DNA of 43,022 nt. Source: Gemmobacter sp. 24YEA27 (lineage in GTDB: Bacteria; Pseudomonadota; Alphaproteobacteria; Rhodobacterales; Rhodobacteraceae). The notes below the pieces were generated by a model. It searched no databases. It saw only the letters and a list, made by a program, of their open reading frames with translations, and was not told where the DNA came from. The stretch covers positions 1 to 43,022 of the forward strand of contig NZ_JASJPW010000010.1 of NCBI RefSeq assembly GCF_030052995.1. Direction: 5' to 3'. Both the position numbers and the translations under genes were made by a program. Of this stretch, positions 27,001 through 36,167 are shown piece after piece (the first letter of the stretch is position 1; each line of letters starts with the position of its first letter).

Positions 27001-28014
27001 ATGACACGAGAAAGACAGGAAACAGACAGCGGGGCCTTCACGCATGAGGATCCGGTGGCCGATCAGGCGCTGGACTGGTTCGTGAACCTGCGCAATGAGG
27101 CGCCCTCTGCCCGGGCGAGCCAGGCCTTTGCGAACTGGTTGGCCGAAGACAGCCGTCATGCTGATGAATTCCTGCGGCTTGAGGACATGTGGGGCGCGCC
27201 CGGGTTTCGCGATGCCGTTCTTGCGGCGGCACCTGCGCAGTCCGACGTCATCGGGCTGCGTTCTGCCGGTCGCGCTGCCGGTCGGGCTGCAGGACGCAGC
27301 GCCTGGACGCGTATGGCCCGCGCACTTGTCGCGGCAGCGGCGGTTTTTATGCTGGCTTTGGGGATCTGGCAGGGGCCGCATCTGTGGCGCATCTGGCATT
27401 CGGATTTCTACACCGTTGCCGGTGAACAGGCGAATCTGACCTTGCCGGACGGATCAACAATGATCCTCAACACGGCAAGCGCCGTCGCGATCGATTTCGC
27501 GGATGGACGCCGGGAGATCCGGCTTCTGGAAGGTGAGGCCTGGTTCGGCGTTCTACCCGATACGTCGAGGCCGTTCCGCGTGACCGGGCAATATGGCACT
27601 GTCACCGTGACCGGGACGAAATTCAGCCTGCGGCTTGGCCCGGATCATGACACGGTCCTGCTGGAAGAGGGCCGGGTCGAGGTTGCGGGCTCCGCCGCGG
27701 TGGCACCGCCGGTCACGCTGGAGCCGGAACAGATGATTTTCCTCGGGCCTTCCGGCCTGTCGCAGGTGCAGGCGGCCGACAGTGCGAGCGCGCTTGCCTG
27801 GCGTCAGGGGCGGATCCTGTTCGACGAGACCCCACTCAGCACCGTCGTCGATGAATTGCAGCGCTATCGCAGCGGGACAGCGATGGTGGTGAATTCCGCC
27901 GCCGCCGGCATGGCCGTCAGCGGCAATTACCGCCTTGATGATGTCGAGACCGCAATGCGGATTCTGGCCGAGACCGGCGGGCTCAGCCTGACCAGGATTC
28001 CCGGGGGATCATAA
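27001..28014 (+). CDS. FecR-family anti-sigma/regulator
   Basis: 337 residues. The N-terminal cytoplasmic domain (DUF4880-like, ALDWFVNLRNEAPSARASQAF, then HADEFLRLEDMW) binds the sigma factor. One transmembrane helix lies at about 105-124, followed by the periplasmic FecR domain (LPDGSTMILNTASAVAIDF, GEAWFGVLPD, VTGTKFSLRL) and a C-terminal STN-like part (FDETPLSTVVDELQRY). The ATG at 27001 is chosen because the domain begins there. It relays the receptor signal to the ECF sigma factor encoded upstream. Confidence 0.93.
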   Translation: MTRERQETDSGAFTHEDPVADQALDWFVNLRNEAPSARASQAFANWLAEDSRHADEFLRLEDMWGAPGFRDAVLAAAPAQSDVIGLRSAGRAAGRAAGRSAWTRMARALVAAAAVFMLALGIWQGPHLWRIWHSDFYTVAGEQANLTLPDGSTMILNTASAVAIDFADGRREIRLLEGEAWFGVLPDTSRPFRVTGQYGTVTVTGTKFSLRLGPDHDTVLLEEGRVEVAGSAAVAPPVTLEPEQMIFLGPSGLSQVQAADSASALAWRQGRILFDETPLSTVVDELQRYRSGTAMVVNSAAAGMAVSGNYRLDDVETAMRILAETGGLSLTRIPGGS

Positions 28015-28138
28015 TTCTTCGTTAAACACTCAACTATTTTTTCCGTTTCACGCATCCGAAACGTCATGCCTCTGAAGGGCCCGGGGATCCACATCGGAAA
28101 CCACGTGAGCGGCCCGTGACCTGCAAAGGGATAGGGAC

Positions 28139-30679
28139 ATGACTGCACCGCATTTTTCCGGCCAGAGGCCAGCGTCACGGGCCAAAGGCTGGTTTCTTCT
28201 GACAACGATCCTCTGCTGCCTGGCGACAGCGCCGGCACTGCGGGCCGAAACGGAGGCCCGGCCCGGTATGGCAGAGAGCCGGTTTGATATTCCGGCGCAA
28301 CCGCTGCCCTCGGCGCTTGCCGCCTTCATCAAAGCAACCGGCTGGCAGCTCAGCTACCCGTCCTCGGCGGCGCAGGGCAAGATGTCACCCGGGGTCCGGG
28401 GGGCAATGTCGCCTGCCGAGGCGCTGGAACGCCTGGTTGCCGGCAGTGGTCTGGCTGTGCACCAGGGCGGCGCCAATGCGGCGGCCCTGGTCGAACTGAG
28501 CCGTGACCAGGCGGCCGCTGATGGATCCGTCATGCTGGGCACCATCGTTCTTGGCGGCGCCCAGGCGGCGGATGCGGCTTTCGCCACCCCGGGCTCGGTC
28601 AATGTGATCACCACCGAACAGATCGACCGTTTCACCACCGGCACTGTCGCCGATGTCTTCAAATCGGCGCCCGGCGTGATCTCTGCCGGCAACCGCGTCG
28701 GCCCATCCGTTGACCTCAACATCCGCGGACTGCAGGGACAGAGCCGGGTCAGCGTCACCGTCGATGGCGCGCGCCAGACCAGTGGCAGCTATCGCGGCTA
28801 TCGCGGTTCGCGCAACGAGACTTATATCGACCCCGATTTCATCGCGGGAGTTGATATCTCGAAGGGCCCGTCTGCCGGAGCAGGCGGCGTTGGCGCGATG
28901 GGGGGCGTGGTCAATATGACCACGATCAATGCCGCGGATGTGCTGGCGCCCGGCAAGGATCAGGGTTTTCGCCTGCGCTTCGGCACGGCATCGAATTCGG
29001 TCGGCGCCCCGGCCGCCGGCACTGAGGCCGGTCGCAGCGGCGGTAACAGCTTCAACGGTGACGCCTGGAACGGAAGCGTCGCATGGGCGATGAAGCGCGA
29101 GAATTTCGACCTGGTGCTCGGGGCCTCGCGACGCAGGTCAGGCAATTATTTCACCGGCTCGCATGGCCAGGAGAGCTACAATACCGCGGCGCATGGCACG
29201 CGGCTGCCAAGAGATCGCCCGATCTCGGTCTATGGCAAGGACAGCGAGGTTTTCAACACCTCGCAGGATGTCGCGACATATCTTGGCAAGGCGACCTGGA
29301 CCTGGGGCGATCACAGCCTGCGGCTCAACGTCTCGCATTATCGCAATGTCTATGGCGAGACCGATGAGACGATGCTGAATTTCGGCCTGCCCGGCAGCAT
29401 CATCTATATTCCGCCCAGCGAGTTCATCCACAGCAAGACCACGACGAAATCCGTGGGCCTCAGCTACAGCTACACCCCCGACAACGAGCTGATCGACCTG
29501 CGCGCAAGCCTCTGGGCCACCGAGGTCGATACCACCAGCGGGGTGATCCGTGCCCAGCTTGGCGGCACCGGCGAGACCAGCAACCGCACCTTCGGCGGCG
29601 ATATCACCAATACCTCGCATATTTCGACCGGGGCCGGTCTGTGGACCATGAGCAACGGCATCGAGGCCGTTCTGGAACGCGGGCGCAGCGACCAGATCAC
29701 ACTGGTCTATCCCTGGGCCACCAGCTATCTCAGCGCGAACCCGAATGCCAACCGCCAGCTCGCAAGTTTCTTCCACAAGAGCAAACTTGAAATCAATGAC
29801 TGGCTCACCCTCTCGGGTGGCTTTCGCTATGATTACTACAGTCTTAAAGGCAAGGGTCTGACAGCCGGGCTGGGCGATCAGAGCCGCAACCAGCTGAGCA
29901 GGAATTTCGGCATCACCCTCGCGCCGCTCGAAGGGATGCAGATCTTCGCCACCTATACCGAAGGCTGGCGCCCGCCAAGCCTGAGCGAACAGGGCGCGTT
30001 CGGGGCGGGTTCCATCACCATCAATCCGGATCTCGAACCGGAACGGGCGAAGAATATCGAACTGGGCGTGAATTATGCCCGGGACGGGCTTTTGCGCGAC
30101 GATGACCAGATGCGGGTGAAGTTCGTTCTCTTCCGGAATGATTACGAGGATTACATCATCCGCAAACGCGCGCCGCTCAGCACTTATACCTGGGGCAATA
30201 TCGAAAAAGCGGCGTTCCGCGGCGCCGAACTGACGCTGAATTACGATACCGGCGCCTTCTTTGTCGAAGGCAATGTCACCCATTACAGCAAGGTCGAAAT
30301 GTGTGACGCCAGGACATGTGGCTTCACCACCGGGGCCACCGATTACGGCATCGTCAATATGCCGCCCAGGACCAGCGGGTCGCTGACGGTCGGCGCACGG
30401 ATGCTGGAGGATCAACGCCTGACACTCGGCCTCAGGGCCTGGCATACCGGGCAGCGCTACAGCGGCTATATCATGCCGGCCGGCGCGGTGAACCCCCCGA
30501 CCTATTACACGAAAAGCACCATCCTCGATCTGTTCGGCTCTTACCGGGTCAACGAGACCTCCTCGCTGGATTTCAGTGTCGAGAACCTCACCCACCGCTT
30601 CTATATCGAGCCGCTTTCCGCCACGCCCCAGGCCGCACCCGGCCGCACGGCGCGGGTTAACTTCACCATGAAGTTCTGA
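28139..30679 (+). CDS. TonB-dependent heme/hemophore receptor with STN signalling domain
   Basis: 846 residues. After a signal peptide (ILCCLATAPALRAE), an STN domain occupies about 45-110 (FDIPAQPLPSALAAFIKATGW). The plug follows (DVFKSAPGVISAGNRVGPSVDLNIRG, DISKGPSAGAGGVGAMGGVVN), then the barrel, ending ARVNFTMKF. The region WRPPSLSEQG, then NPDLEPERAKNIELG resembles the FRAP/NPNL motifs of heme receptors. The length, the STN domain, the preceding FecI/FecR pair and the following heme oxygenase fit a HasR-like heme transducer. No HasA hemophore gene or heme ABC transporter is present nearby. Heme specificity is inferred mainly from the neighbouring heme oxygenase. Confidence 0.9.
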   Translation: MTAPHFSGQRPASRAKGWFLLTTILCCLATAPALRAETEARPGMAESRFDIPAQPLPSALAAFIKATGWQLSYPSSAAQGKMSPGVRGAMSPAEALERLVAGSGLAVHQGGANAAALVELSRDQAAADGSVMLGTIVLGGAQAADAAFATPGSVNVITTEQIDRFTTGTVADVFKSAPGVISAGNRVGPSVDLNIRGLQGQSRVSVTVDGARQTSGSYRGYRGSRNETYIDPDFIAGVDISKGPSAGAGGVGAMGGVVNMTTINAADVLAPGKDQGFRLRFGTASNSVGAPAAGTEAGRSGGNSFNGDAWNGSVAWAMKRENFDLVLGASRRRSGNYFTGSHGQESYNTAAHGTRLPRDRPISVYGKDSEVFNTSQDVATYLGKATWTWGDHSLRLNVSHYRNVYGETDETMLNFGLPGSIIYIPPSEFIHSKTTTKSVGLSYSYTPDNELIDLRASLWATEVDTTSGVIRAQLGGTGETSNRTFGGDITNTSHISTGAGLWTMSNGIEAVLERGRSDQITLVYPWATSYLSANPNANRQLASFFHKSKLEINDWLTLSGGFRYDYYSLKGKGLTAGLGDQSRNQLSRNFGITLAPLEGMQIFATYTEGWRPPSLSEQGAFGAGSITINPDLEPERAKNIELGVNYARDGLLRDDDQMRVKFVLFRNDYEDYIIRKRAPLSTYTWGNIEKAAFRGAELTLNYDTGAFFVEGNVTHYSKVEMCDARTCGFTTGATDYGIVNMPPRTSGSLTVGARMLEDQRLTLGLRAWHTGQRYSGYIMPAGAVNPPTYYTKSTILDLFGSYRVNETSSLDFSVENLTHRFYIEPLSATPQAAPGRTARVNFTMKF

Positions 30680-30744
30680 CCACCTTCCCCGGGTTCGGGC
30701 AGCAGCAATTGCCCGGCCTTTCCATCCCTCACTCTCCGGCAGGC

Positions 30745-31368
30745 ATGATCTTGACCCTTCACGACACACCCACCGCATCTGAACCCACAGGCACATATGG
30801 CCGTGCCCGGCGACTGCGCGAGGCCACCCATTCCACCCATGAGCGCCTTGACGCCGCGATCATGGCCGCGCGCCCATTTGAAAGCGTGCAGAATTACGCG
30901 CGGTTTCTGAAGGTGCAGTCAGGCTTCCACCGTGATGTAGCGCCGCTTTACCAGGATCCGGCGCTGCAACAGCTCTTTCCGGGCTTGGCAGGCCGGTCCC
31001 GCTTTGCGGCGGTTGCGGCCGATCTTAACGATATCGGTCTTGCCCTGGCCGACGATAAGACCTTGCCTCCTGCAGGAGAGGGGATGGATCTGCCCGAGGC
31101 GCTCGGCTGGCTCTATGTCGTCGAAGGATCGAACCTTGGCGCCGCGTTTCTGTTCAAGGCCGCGCTGAAAATGGGGCTTTCCGCCGATCATGGCGCCCGC
31201 CATCTCGCCGAAGCGCCCGAGGGGCGGGCCGCCTCCTGGCGTCGTTTCAAAGAGGCCCTTGACGCCGTCGCGCTGAGCAAAGCCGAAGAGGCCCGCGCCA
31301 TCGCCGGCGCAGAGGCCGCCTTCCACCGGGTCAGAAGCCTGGTTGCTGCCTTTCTGGCGCCTGTATAA
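30745..31368 (+). CDS. Biliverdin-producing heme oxygenase (HemO/PigA-like)
   Basis: A 207-residue cytoplasmic enzyme that opens heme to biliverdin, CO and iron. The proximal His is in REATHSTHERLDA (His32 by the T-xxx-H-xx-LD pattern), and the distal helix is in LYVVEGSNLGAAFLF. The all-helical length is right for the family. The ATG at 30745 is chosen; an upstream in-frame TTG at 30709 falls inside a hairpin (CGGGCA/TGCCCG at 30696-30715). It lies 65 bp past the receptor gene and is probably co-expressed, releasing iron from the imported heme. Confidence 0.92.
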   Translation: MILTLHDTPTASEPTGTYGRARRLREATHSTHERLDAAIMAARPFESVQNYARFLKVQSGFHRDVAPLYQDPALQQLFPGLAGRSRFAAVAADLNDIGLALADDKTLPPAGEGMDLPEALGWLYVVEGSNLGAAFLFKAALKMGLSADHGARHLAEAPEGRAASWRRFKEALDAVALSKAEEARAIAGAEAAFHRVRSLVAAFLAPV

Positions 31369-31976
31369 AGCTCTGCCGCCAAGGCGATCATCTGCCCGGC
31401 GGGGCCAGGACCGTCGCCGGGTTTACGCTGCGTAAAGGCATCACGCAGCTGCGCCTGACCCTCCCTGCACCCTTCCGGCCGGGAAACTGCTGCGGCCGCA
31501 GAGAGCGCGAGACGCTTGCACCACAGGATGAAGACCGGATCTCCAGACCCGGCGATCGGATCCAGCGGAGCCAGAGCTGACCTGGAAAAAAATATCCGTA
31601 TCAATATCTTCCAGCCTCACGGCCAGCCGGACCCATCGCGGCAGGGCCGGAGGATTTTTGGGTGTCAGAGAAGTTTTCACAGCACGGGGCACTCGGGAAC
31701 GCTGACATGATACGGCGCTTTTTACTATCTATTTCTAAAATATAAGCCGCACTCGTCTATTAGATAATACGATCAATAATGTTGCATTATCGGATATAAT
31801 CGCATCAAGGACGCGGCCTCGACAATGGACGCATCTCCCCAAGGGTGCGAATCTTCTTTGCCCTCATTGTGACCTATTCTGACGGCGTCTCAGCTAGTTG
31901 TTATTCGTGCTGACCTGCCCGCCTGAAATCCCATCGGACTGATATCGCGCCTGCCCAACGTGAAGCAGCGGGTGAG
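31369..31976. other. Gene-free region with AT-rich island
   Basis: About 600 bp without a convincing gene. From 31720 to 31805 it is far more AT-rich than its surroundings, with a GATAAT/ATTATC inverted pair near 31763-31790. It marks a composition boundary between the heme cluster and the IS3 remnant. No terminator with a T-run was found after the heme oxygenase. Confidence 0.4.
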
Positions 31977-32835
31977 ATGCAGCAAAGCCCTTTCACTGAA
32001 GCGCAGATTATCGGGATGATCAAAGATCAGCAGGCGGCCTTGCTGACGGCTGAGCTGTGCCGCTGCATGGGCTCTGCCCTGCGACGTTCTGCAAGCTGGA
32101 TTCCAGCGATGGCGGGATGGACCTGTCAGGCATAAAACGCCTGAGGCAGTCAGAGGAGGAGAACACGGGGCTGACGCGCCTGGTCGCAGCTGTCATCCCC
32201 GACAATATCGTGCTGAAGGCTCTGCCGGGAAAGCCCTTATGACGCCGGTGCAACCGTAGGACGCGGTGTTGCGGGCGTCGAAGACAATGCCGGTGAATGC
32301 CAACGGATCTGGTGAATCGGCTACGTCCGGTCCGTCAGCGCCGGGCCGGCGTCCTGAACGGTGTCGATCTGAGGAGCGTAAGGCGAGCGGCGCCGGTTTG
32401 GCCATCGGCGCAGGGGTGTGATGCCGCAACATGTGGGCATGGTGATGAACGATAAGATGCTCTGCCGCATCTGCCCAAAGAAGGACTATCGGAGCGCCGG
32501 CGTCGTGGGCGCAAGCTGGCCCTTATCGCCGACGCCAGCATCTCGAGGACAAGGGTGGCGCAGGAAATTGATGCGCTGGTCCGGATCCATGGCAAGCCCG
32601 ACTGCATTATCTCTGACAACGGCGTCGAATGGCGTCACATCCGCCCCGGCAAGCCGCAGCAGAATGACTGCATCGAGCCCTTCGACGGAAGTCTGCGCGA
32701 CGAATGCCACAACGAAGATATCTTCAGCAGCCTCGTTTATGCCCGCCGCAAGCGGGCCCTGCGGCAATACGACGACAACCCCGTCAGGCCGCAGTCCTCG
32801 CTGTGCAGCCAGACCCCGGCAGATCGTAGCGGACG
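31977..32835 (+). pseudogene. Decayed IS3-family transposase (orfA and orfB remnants)
   Basis: At 31977 an orfA-like start (QQSPFTEAQIIGMIKDQQA, then LTAELCR) is followed by short frames with the leucine-zipper part (SGIKRLRQSEEENTGLTRLV). Further on, orfB fragments appear in shifted frames: EIDALVRIHGKPDCIISDNG at about 32560-32620, then GKPQQNDCIEPFDGSLRDEC, and DDNPVRPQSSLCSQTPAD at about 32775-32820. Frameshifts and internal deletions are many, and the middle of the core is missing. It cannot encode an active transposase. Confidence 0.8.
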
Positions 32836-32840
32836 GTTGA

Positions 32841-33261
32841 GCTGTTTAATGGCTGCACGCCCGGCTCGTTCGCCACACACGAGACCTATGCCTATCAATC
32901 CCAAGCGTTACCGCTATGCACGAGGGACGAGCCGGGGGCAGATCAGGAGCGGTCGCGCGGGACCGCTATCCGATGGGCTCTCCTTGTGTCGTTTGCCTGC
33001 AAGCCTGTCAGACCAGATGTCGTGTCTCTGTCCTCCCCCTCCCGCCCCCGGAGCGACAAGGTCAATCGCGCTTACATCATCCACCGCATCTCGTCAGATA
33101 AGCCCCGGAGCACTTTCGGCGCGCCGTCCCGATGCAGGCTACGAGGGGCGCACCATGACGTGGCCGCGTGGCTATCATTATTGCCTGAGGGAAGCGGCAG
33201 CCCCTGCGGAGCATAAGGGGCAGGGTTCGCATCGGCACCGCCCCCCTCGCCCTGCCCTTGC
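32841..33261. other. Gap between IS3 remnant and parS-like sites
   Basis: About 420 bp with no gene I can support on either strand; short open frames lack start signals and family likeness. It separates the IS debris from the plasmid maintenance module. Confidence 0.4.
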
Positions 33262-33309
33262 ATTATCGGCCGGTAACCCGATCGCAGGCCCCGGTTACCG
33301 GCCGGTAAC
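33262..33309. promoter_or_regulatory. Two parS-like centromere sites
   Basis: GTTACCGGCCGGTAAC at 33294-33309 is a perfect 16-bp palindrome. It fits the parS consensus described for repABC plasmids (GTTnnCnGCnGnnAAC). A second copy, ATTATCGGCCGGTAAC at 33262-33277, differs at two bases, and the copies start 32 bp apart, about three helical turns. They lie just downstream of the parB gene, so ParB is the probable ligand. The match is seen directly; binding is inferred. Confidence 0.7.
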
Positions 33310-33317
33310 AAATAAAA

Positions 33318-33339
33318 CGGGCGACCCGATGGCCGCCCG
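33318..33339 (-). terminator. Terminator of the parAB operon
   Basis: Read on the minus strand, CGGGCG pairs with CGCCCG around a ten-base loop and is followed by TTTTATT. It lies about 40 bp past the parB stop. Confidence 0.7.
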
Positions 33340-33376
33340 CAAAATCCCCGAATTCCCTTGGTACCCTGCCCCCGGA

Positions 33377-34444
33377 TCAGTCCCCTGAGGAAAGTGCCGC
33401 GTGAAACGCCTTTACCGCCCGCTCCAGCACACGACGCTCGACTGACGCAAAATCGACTGCCGCCTTGATCCGGAACTCTCCTTTTCGCGCCGTAACTTTC
33501 GACTCGCCGACGTGGAACTCAAACTTCTGGCGCTCCGCCGCCTGAGGCTGCGAAAGCCGCGCGCGCGCGCCCTCTGGCGCTCCCAAAAAGGATCGCAGCA
33601 CCGCCGTCTGATCCTCTGCGGATGAAACAGCGGCAAGCCTGCCACGCAGATCGGCCACGCTATCCTCACCCAAAGACACAAGTCGGCGTGCGACATCCAC
33701 ACCCAGATCGCGCGGCACCGCCTTGGGAAAGATGAGCGTCTCGCCGAGGCTGCTGACCAGCGTAACAAAGCTGCGGATATAGGCGCGCTTGACCTTGTGC
33801 AGCGAGCGGAACAGCCGCGACACCGCCTCATCCGTGCCATTGATCCCGGCCTGCGGGTCCTGTGCCAGCTGCACAGCAATCTGCGCCATTTCCGCAAAAG
33901 TCAGATCTTGCCGGATGACGTTCTCTTCCACCATGTCGACATAAAGCTCTGCCCGGTCAGGGCCAGCGACTGTCACGCGGGCCAGGATGGTCGCAAAGCG
34001 CGGATCGCTGGTTTCCGTTGACAGCTGTCGCAAAGCGGTCAATCGGCGCCAGCCGGTCTTCAGCTGATAGACCCCGGAGGCATCGATAAAGACATCGACC
34101 GGCTCACGCTGGCCCCGCTCGCGCAGCGAGGCCTTCAGCTCATCCATCTCGTCGCCGGTGGCCACCAAATCCAAATCAAGCCGGTCACGCGGCAGCGCAT
34201 CACTGGCAATCTGATCCAGCGGCAATGCCACCAGCACCCTGCCCTCTTCGCGTGCTGCCCGCAGTTCTTTGGCATCCGTCGCATTCTGGCGGCGCTGCTC
34301 AATCAGACCCTCGCTGGCCTCTTGTGCGCTGGCCGCGCTCTCGCGCACCGCAACGCCCATCGGGCCCGGCTCACGGCTGCGCCGCGTTGGCGCGGACGGC
34401 AGATCCGACGGAGTGATCCCGAAACGATTGCCCTTGCTGGTCAC
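33377..34444 (-). CDS. parB: Plasmid partition protein ParB
   Basis: 355 residues. The ParB/RepB nuclease-like domain spans about 70-180 (LVALPLDQIASDALPRDRLDL, then LKASLRERGQREPVDVF and GVYQLKTGWRRLTALRQL). ENVIRQDLTFAEMAQIA follows, then a helix-turn-helix region. It should bind the parS-like sites at 33262-33309 and load onto the plasmid for segregation. The start overlaps the parA stop by four bases, giving a standard parAB operon transcribed leftward. Confidence 0.92.
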   Translation of the reverse strand: MTSKGNRFGITPSDLPSAPTRRSREPGPMGVAVRESAASAQEASEGLIEQRRQNATDAKELRAAREEGRVLVALPLDQIASDALPRDRLDLDLVATGDEMDELKASLRERGQREPVDVFIDASGVYQLKTGWRRLTALRQLSTETSDPRFATILARVTVAGPDRAELYVDMVEENVIRQDLTFAEMAQIAVQLAQDPQAGINGTDEAVSRLFRSLHKVKRAYIRSFVTLVSSLGETLIFPKAVPRDLGVDVARRLVSLGEDSVADLRGRLAAVSSAEDQTAVLRSFLGAPEGARARLSQPQAAERQKFEFHVGESKVTARKGEFRIKAAVDFASVERRVLERAVKAFHAALSSGD

Positions 34445-35751
34445 TTCCTGGCCTCCTTTGCGGTATTGCGGGCCTTCCAGGACGCAAGAACGGTAAGCTT
34501 GAATTCCTGATAGGCATTGTCAAAAGACAGCCGGGCACGTTTCCAGGTCTCGCGGGTCATCTCACGGTAGTCCTGTTCGTAGACCGACATCTGGAACCTG
34601 CCGGATTGTTCGACGGCGCGGGTCATTTCAATCGGGCTCTGGCAAACATCCGCGCCGAACACGTTGCGGAACGCCTCCAGCATCGCGGTATGCAAGGGGT
34701 TGGCGCTCTCAAACCGTGTCATCAGAAGCCTCACATCGAGGAAAGCCTTGGGCAGGGTGATCCCTGCATCCGATGCGATCTTCTCAAAGCCGACGCTGAT
34801 CTCTTGCAGCGCATCCCCCAGCTGGCCGAGGAATGACGTGGTCGAGTCATATTCCCAGTACCCCGGCCCCGACGGGATGTAGAGCACGTCTGCCGCAAAG
34901 GCCGCGTTCAGCGACTGGTAACCGATGGCGGGCGGGCAGTCGAAGATCACAAGGTCATACTGGTCTTCAGGCAGTTCATCGAGGTAGCGCGCGACACAGC
35001 CAAAGAATGACCAGGCCTTGTGCAGAGAGCGATACTGGGCACTGGCGAATTCAACAAAAGCTGCGTTGGCGCATGAGGGGATGATGTCGATTGTGGGCCA
35101 GGAGGTATTCTGAATGAAATCCTGCGCCCGCATCAGGCCGATTTCCTGCACATCTTTCGGCAGCTCATCTGCGGCGGGGTAGGGGCAGTCTGCCGGGTCG
35201 TCATAGGTTTCCATGATGCGGTCGGCCTCGCGGCACAGATCACGGCACATGATGCCCCAGACCGTGTTCCACTCTTTCACCTCAACCAGACCCATCGAAT
35301 GTGTCAGCGTGGCCTGCGGATCAAAATCGACCACCAGCACGCGGTAGCCATCCAGCGCCGCCGCATTCGCCAGGTGCTGCGCCACGACGGTCTTGCCGAC
35401 CCCGCCCTTGAAGTTCGATACAGCAACTCTCAGCGCGCGGCCCTTTGGACGCTCGGGCAACATTGCGCGGCCCCGAAAGCGGATGCGACGCCGCAGCTCA
35501 TTGATCTCTTGCAGCGAGAACCAGCGCTGCCGCCCGTCATCCTCGACCGTCCCCTGTGGCAGCGAGGGATCTTCGGCCAGCTTCTTGCGCAACGTGTCAG
35601 CAGGCACATCGAACATGAAGGTTGAAATCTCCCAGATCGAGAACGGCCGCAGCGTTTTCACCTCTGATGGTGAAAAGGTCGCCCGACGCACTGCAGCCTG
35701 TTGCGCAAGGCTGCGCTCGTTCATGTCCTGCAAATAGCTGTAATCGCGCAT
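34441..35751 (-). CDS. parA: Plasmid partition ATPase ParA
   Basis: 436 residues. A winged-helix-like N-terminus (FSIWEISTFMFDVPADTLRK, then RQRWFSLQEINELRR) precedes the Walker-type ATPase with deviant Walker A KGGVGKT at 115-121. It continues with VLVVDFDPQATLTHSMG and VIFDCPPAIGYQSLNAA. The extra N-terminal DNA-binding domain marks a type Ia ParA that also represses its own operon. The palindrome GTTC-GTTA-GAAC at 35769-35780, just before its start, is a possible operator. The rep gene diverges from it across a 350-bp origin-like gap. Confidence 0.94.
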   Translation of the reverse strand: MRDYSYLQDMNERSLAQQAAVRRATFSPSEVKTLRPFSIWEISTFMFDVPADTLRKKLAEDPSLPQGTVEDDGRQRWFSLQEINELRRRIRFRGRAMLPERPKGRALRVAVSNFKGGVGKTVVAQHLANAAALDGYRVLVVDFDPQATLTHSMGLVEVKEWNTVWGIMCRDLCREADRIMETYDDPADCPYPAADELPKDVQEIGLMRAQDFIQNTSWPTIDIIPSCANAAFVEFASAQYRSLHKAWSFFGCVARYLDELPEDQYDLVIFDCPPAIGYQSLNAAFAADVLYIPSGPGYWEYDSTTSFLGQLGDALQEISVGFEKIASDAGITLPKAFLDVRLLMTRFESANPLHTAMLEAFRNVFGADVCQSPIEMTRAVEQSGRFQMSVYEQDYREMTRETWKRARLSFDNAYQEFKLTVLASWKARNTAKEARK

Positions 35752-35884
35752 CTGAAACTCGCGTTGTTGTTCGTTAGAACGTGAATAGCGCGAATTTCAG
35801 ATTGTGCCAAACAGGAAAAGCGCAAATTCCCGTTCTTTGCGCCGATTCGCTCAAGAAAGCGCCGGCTTTATGCGCAAACTCTAT

Positions 35885-35967
35885 ATTTGGTGACAGAATA
35901 CCCCGGATAATCCAGAATTTGGTGACACCCGAGGCGAGATAGGGTGACACTAAAGACGTCACCCTAT
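35885..35967. repeat. Iteron-like repeats, probable replication origin
   Basis: ATTTGGTGACA occurs exactly at 35885-35895 and 35917-35927. A third related unit at 35939-35948 (ATAGGGTGAC) faces its perfect inverse GTCACCCTAT at 35958-35967. The GGTGACA cores are 32 and 22 bp apart, whole numbers of helical turns. The site lies between the divergent parA and rep genes, with AT-rich DNA from 35968 to 36050 that could melt. The layout fits Rep-binding iterons and autoregulation of rep. Function is inferred. Confidence 0.65.
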
Positions 35968-36167
35968 ACCTAAGATACCTGATTTCTTTAAAATTTCTTG
36001 ATAGGTGAAAAATCCCGTCTTCGAAAAGCATTTGACAAATAACGGGATCGTGTCAGTTTGAGATCCAAGAAGGAATCGGAACAAATCCGGCAGATGGGCA
36101 GTATCATGCAAAGTCACCGATTGACCGGCCCGGGGCAGGTAGCGAGAAATATGATCTTCTGACAGCA

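Noticed and set aside
30696..30715. CGGGCA/TGCCCG hairpin between heme receptor and heme oxygenase as a terminator
   Set aside because: The stem is only six pairs and no T-run follows. The genes are probably co-transcribed.
29138..30796. 552-residue open frame antisense to the heme receptor
   Set aside because: The sense frame has a complete receptor with all domains; the antisense product has no recognisable domain.
28139..31368. A HasA-type hemophore gene expected with a HasR-like receptor
   Set aside because: No small secreted protein with the family pattern is present on either strand near the receptor.
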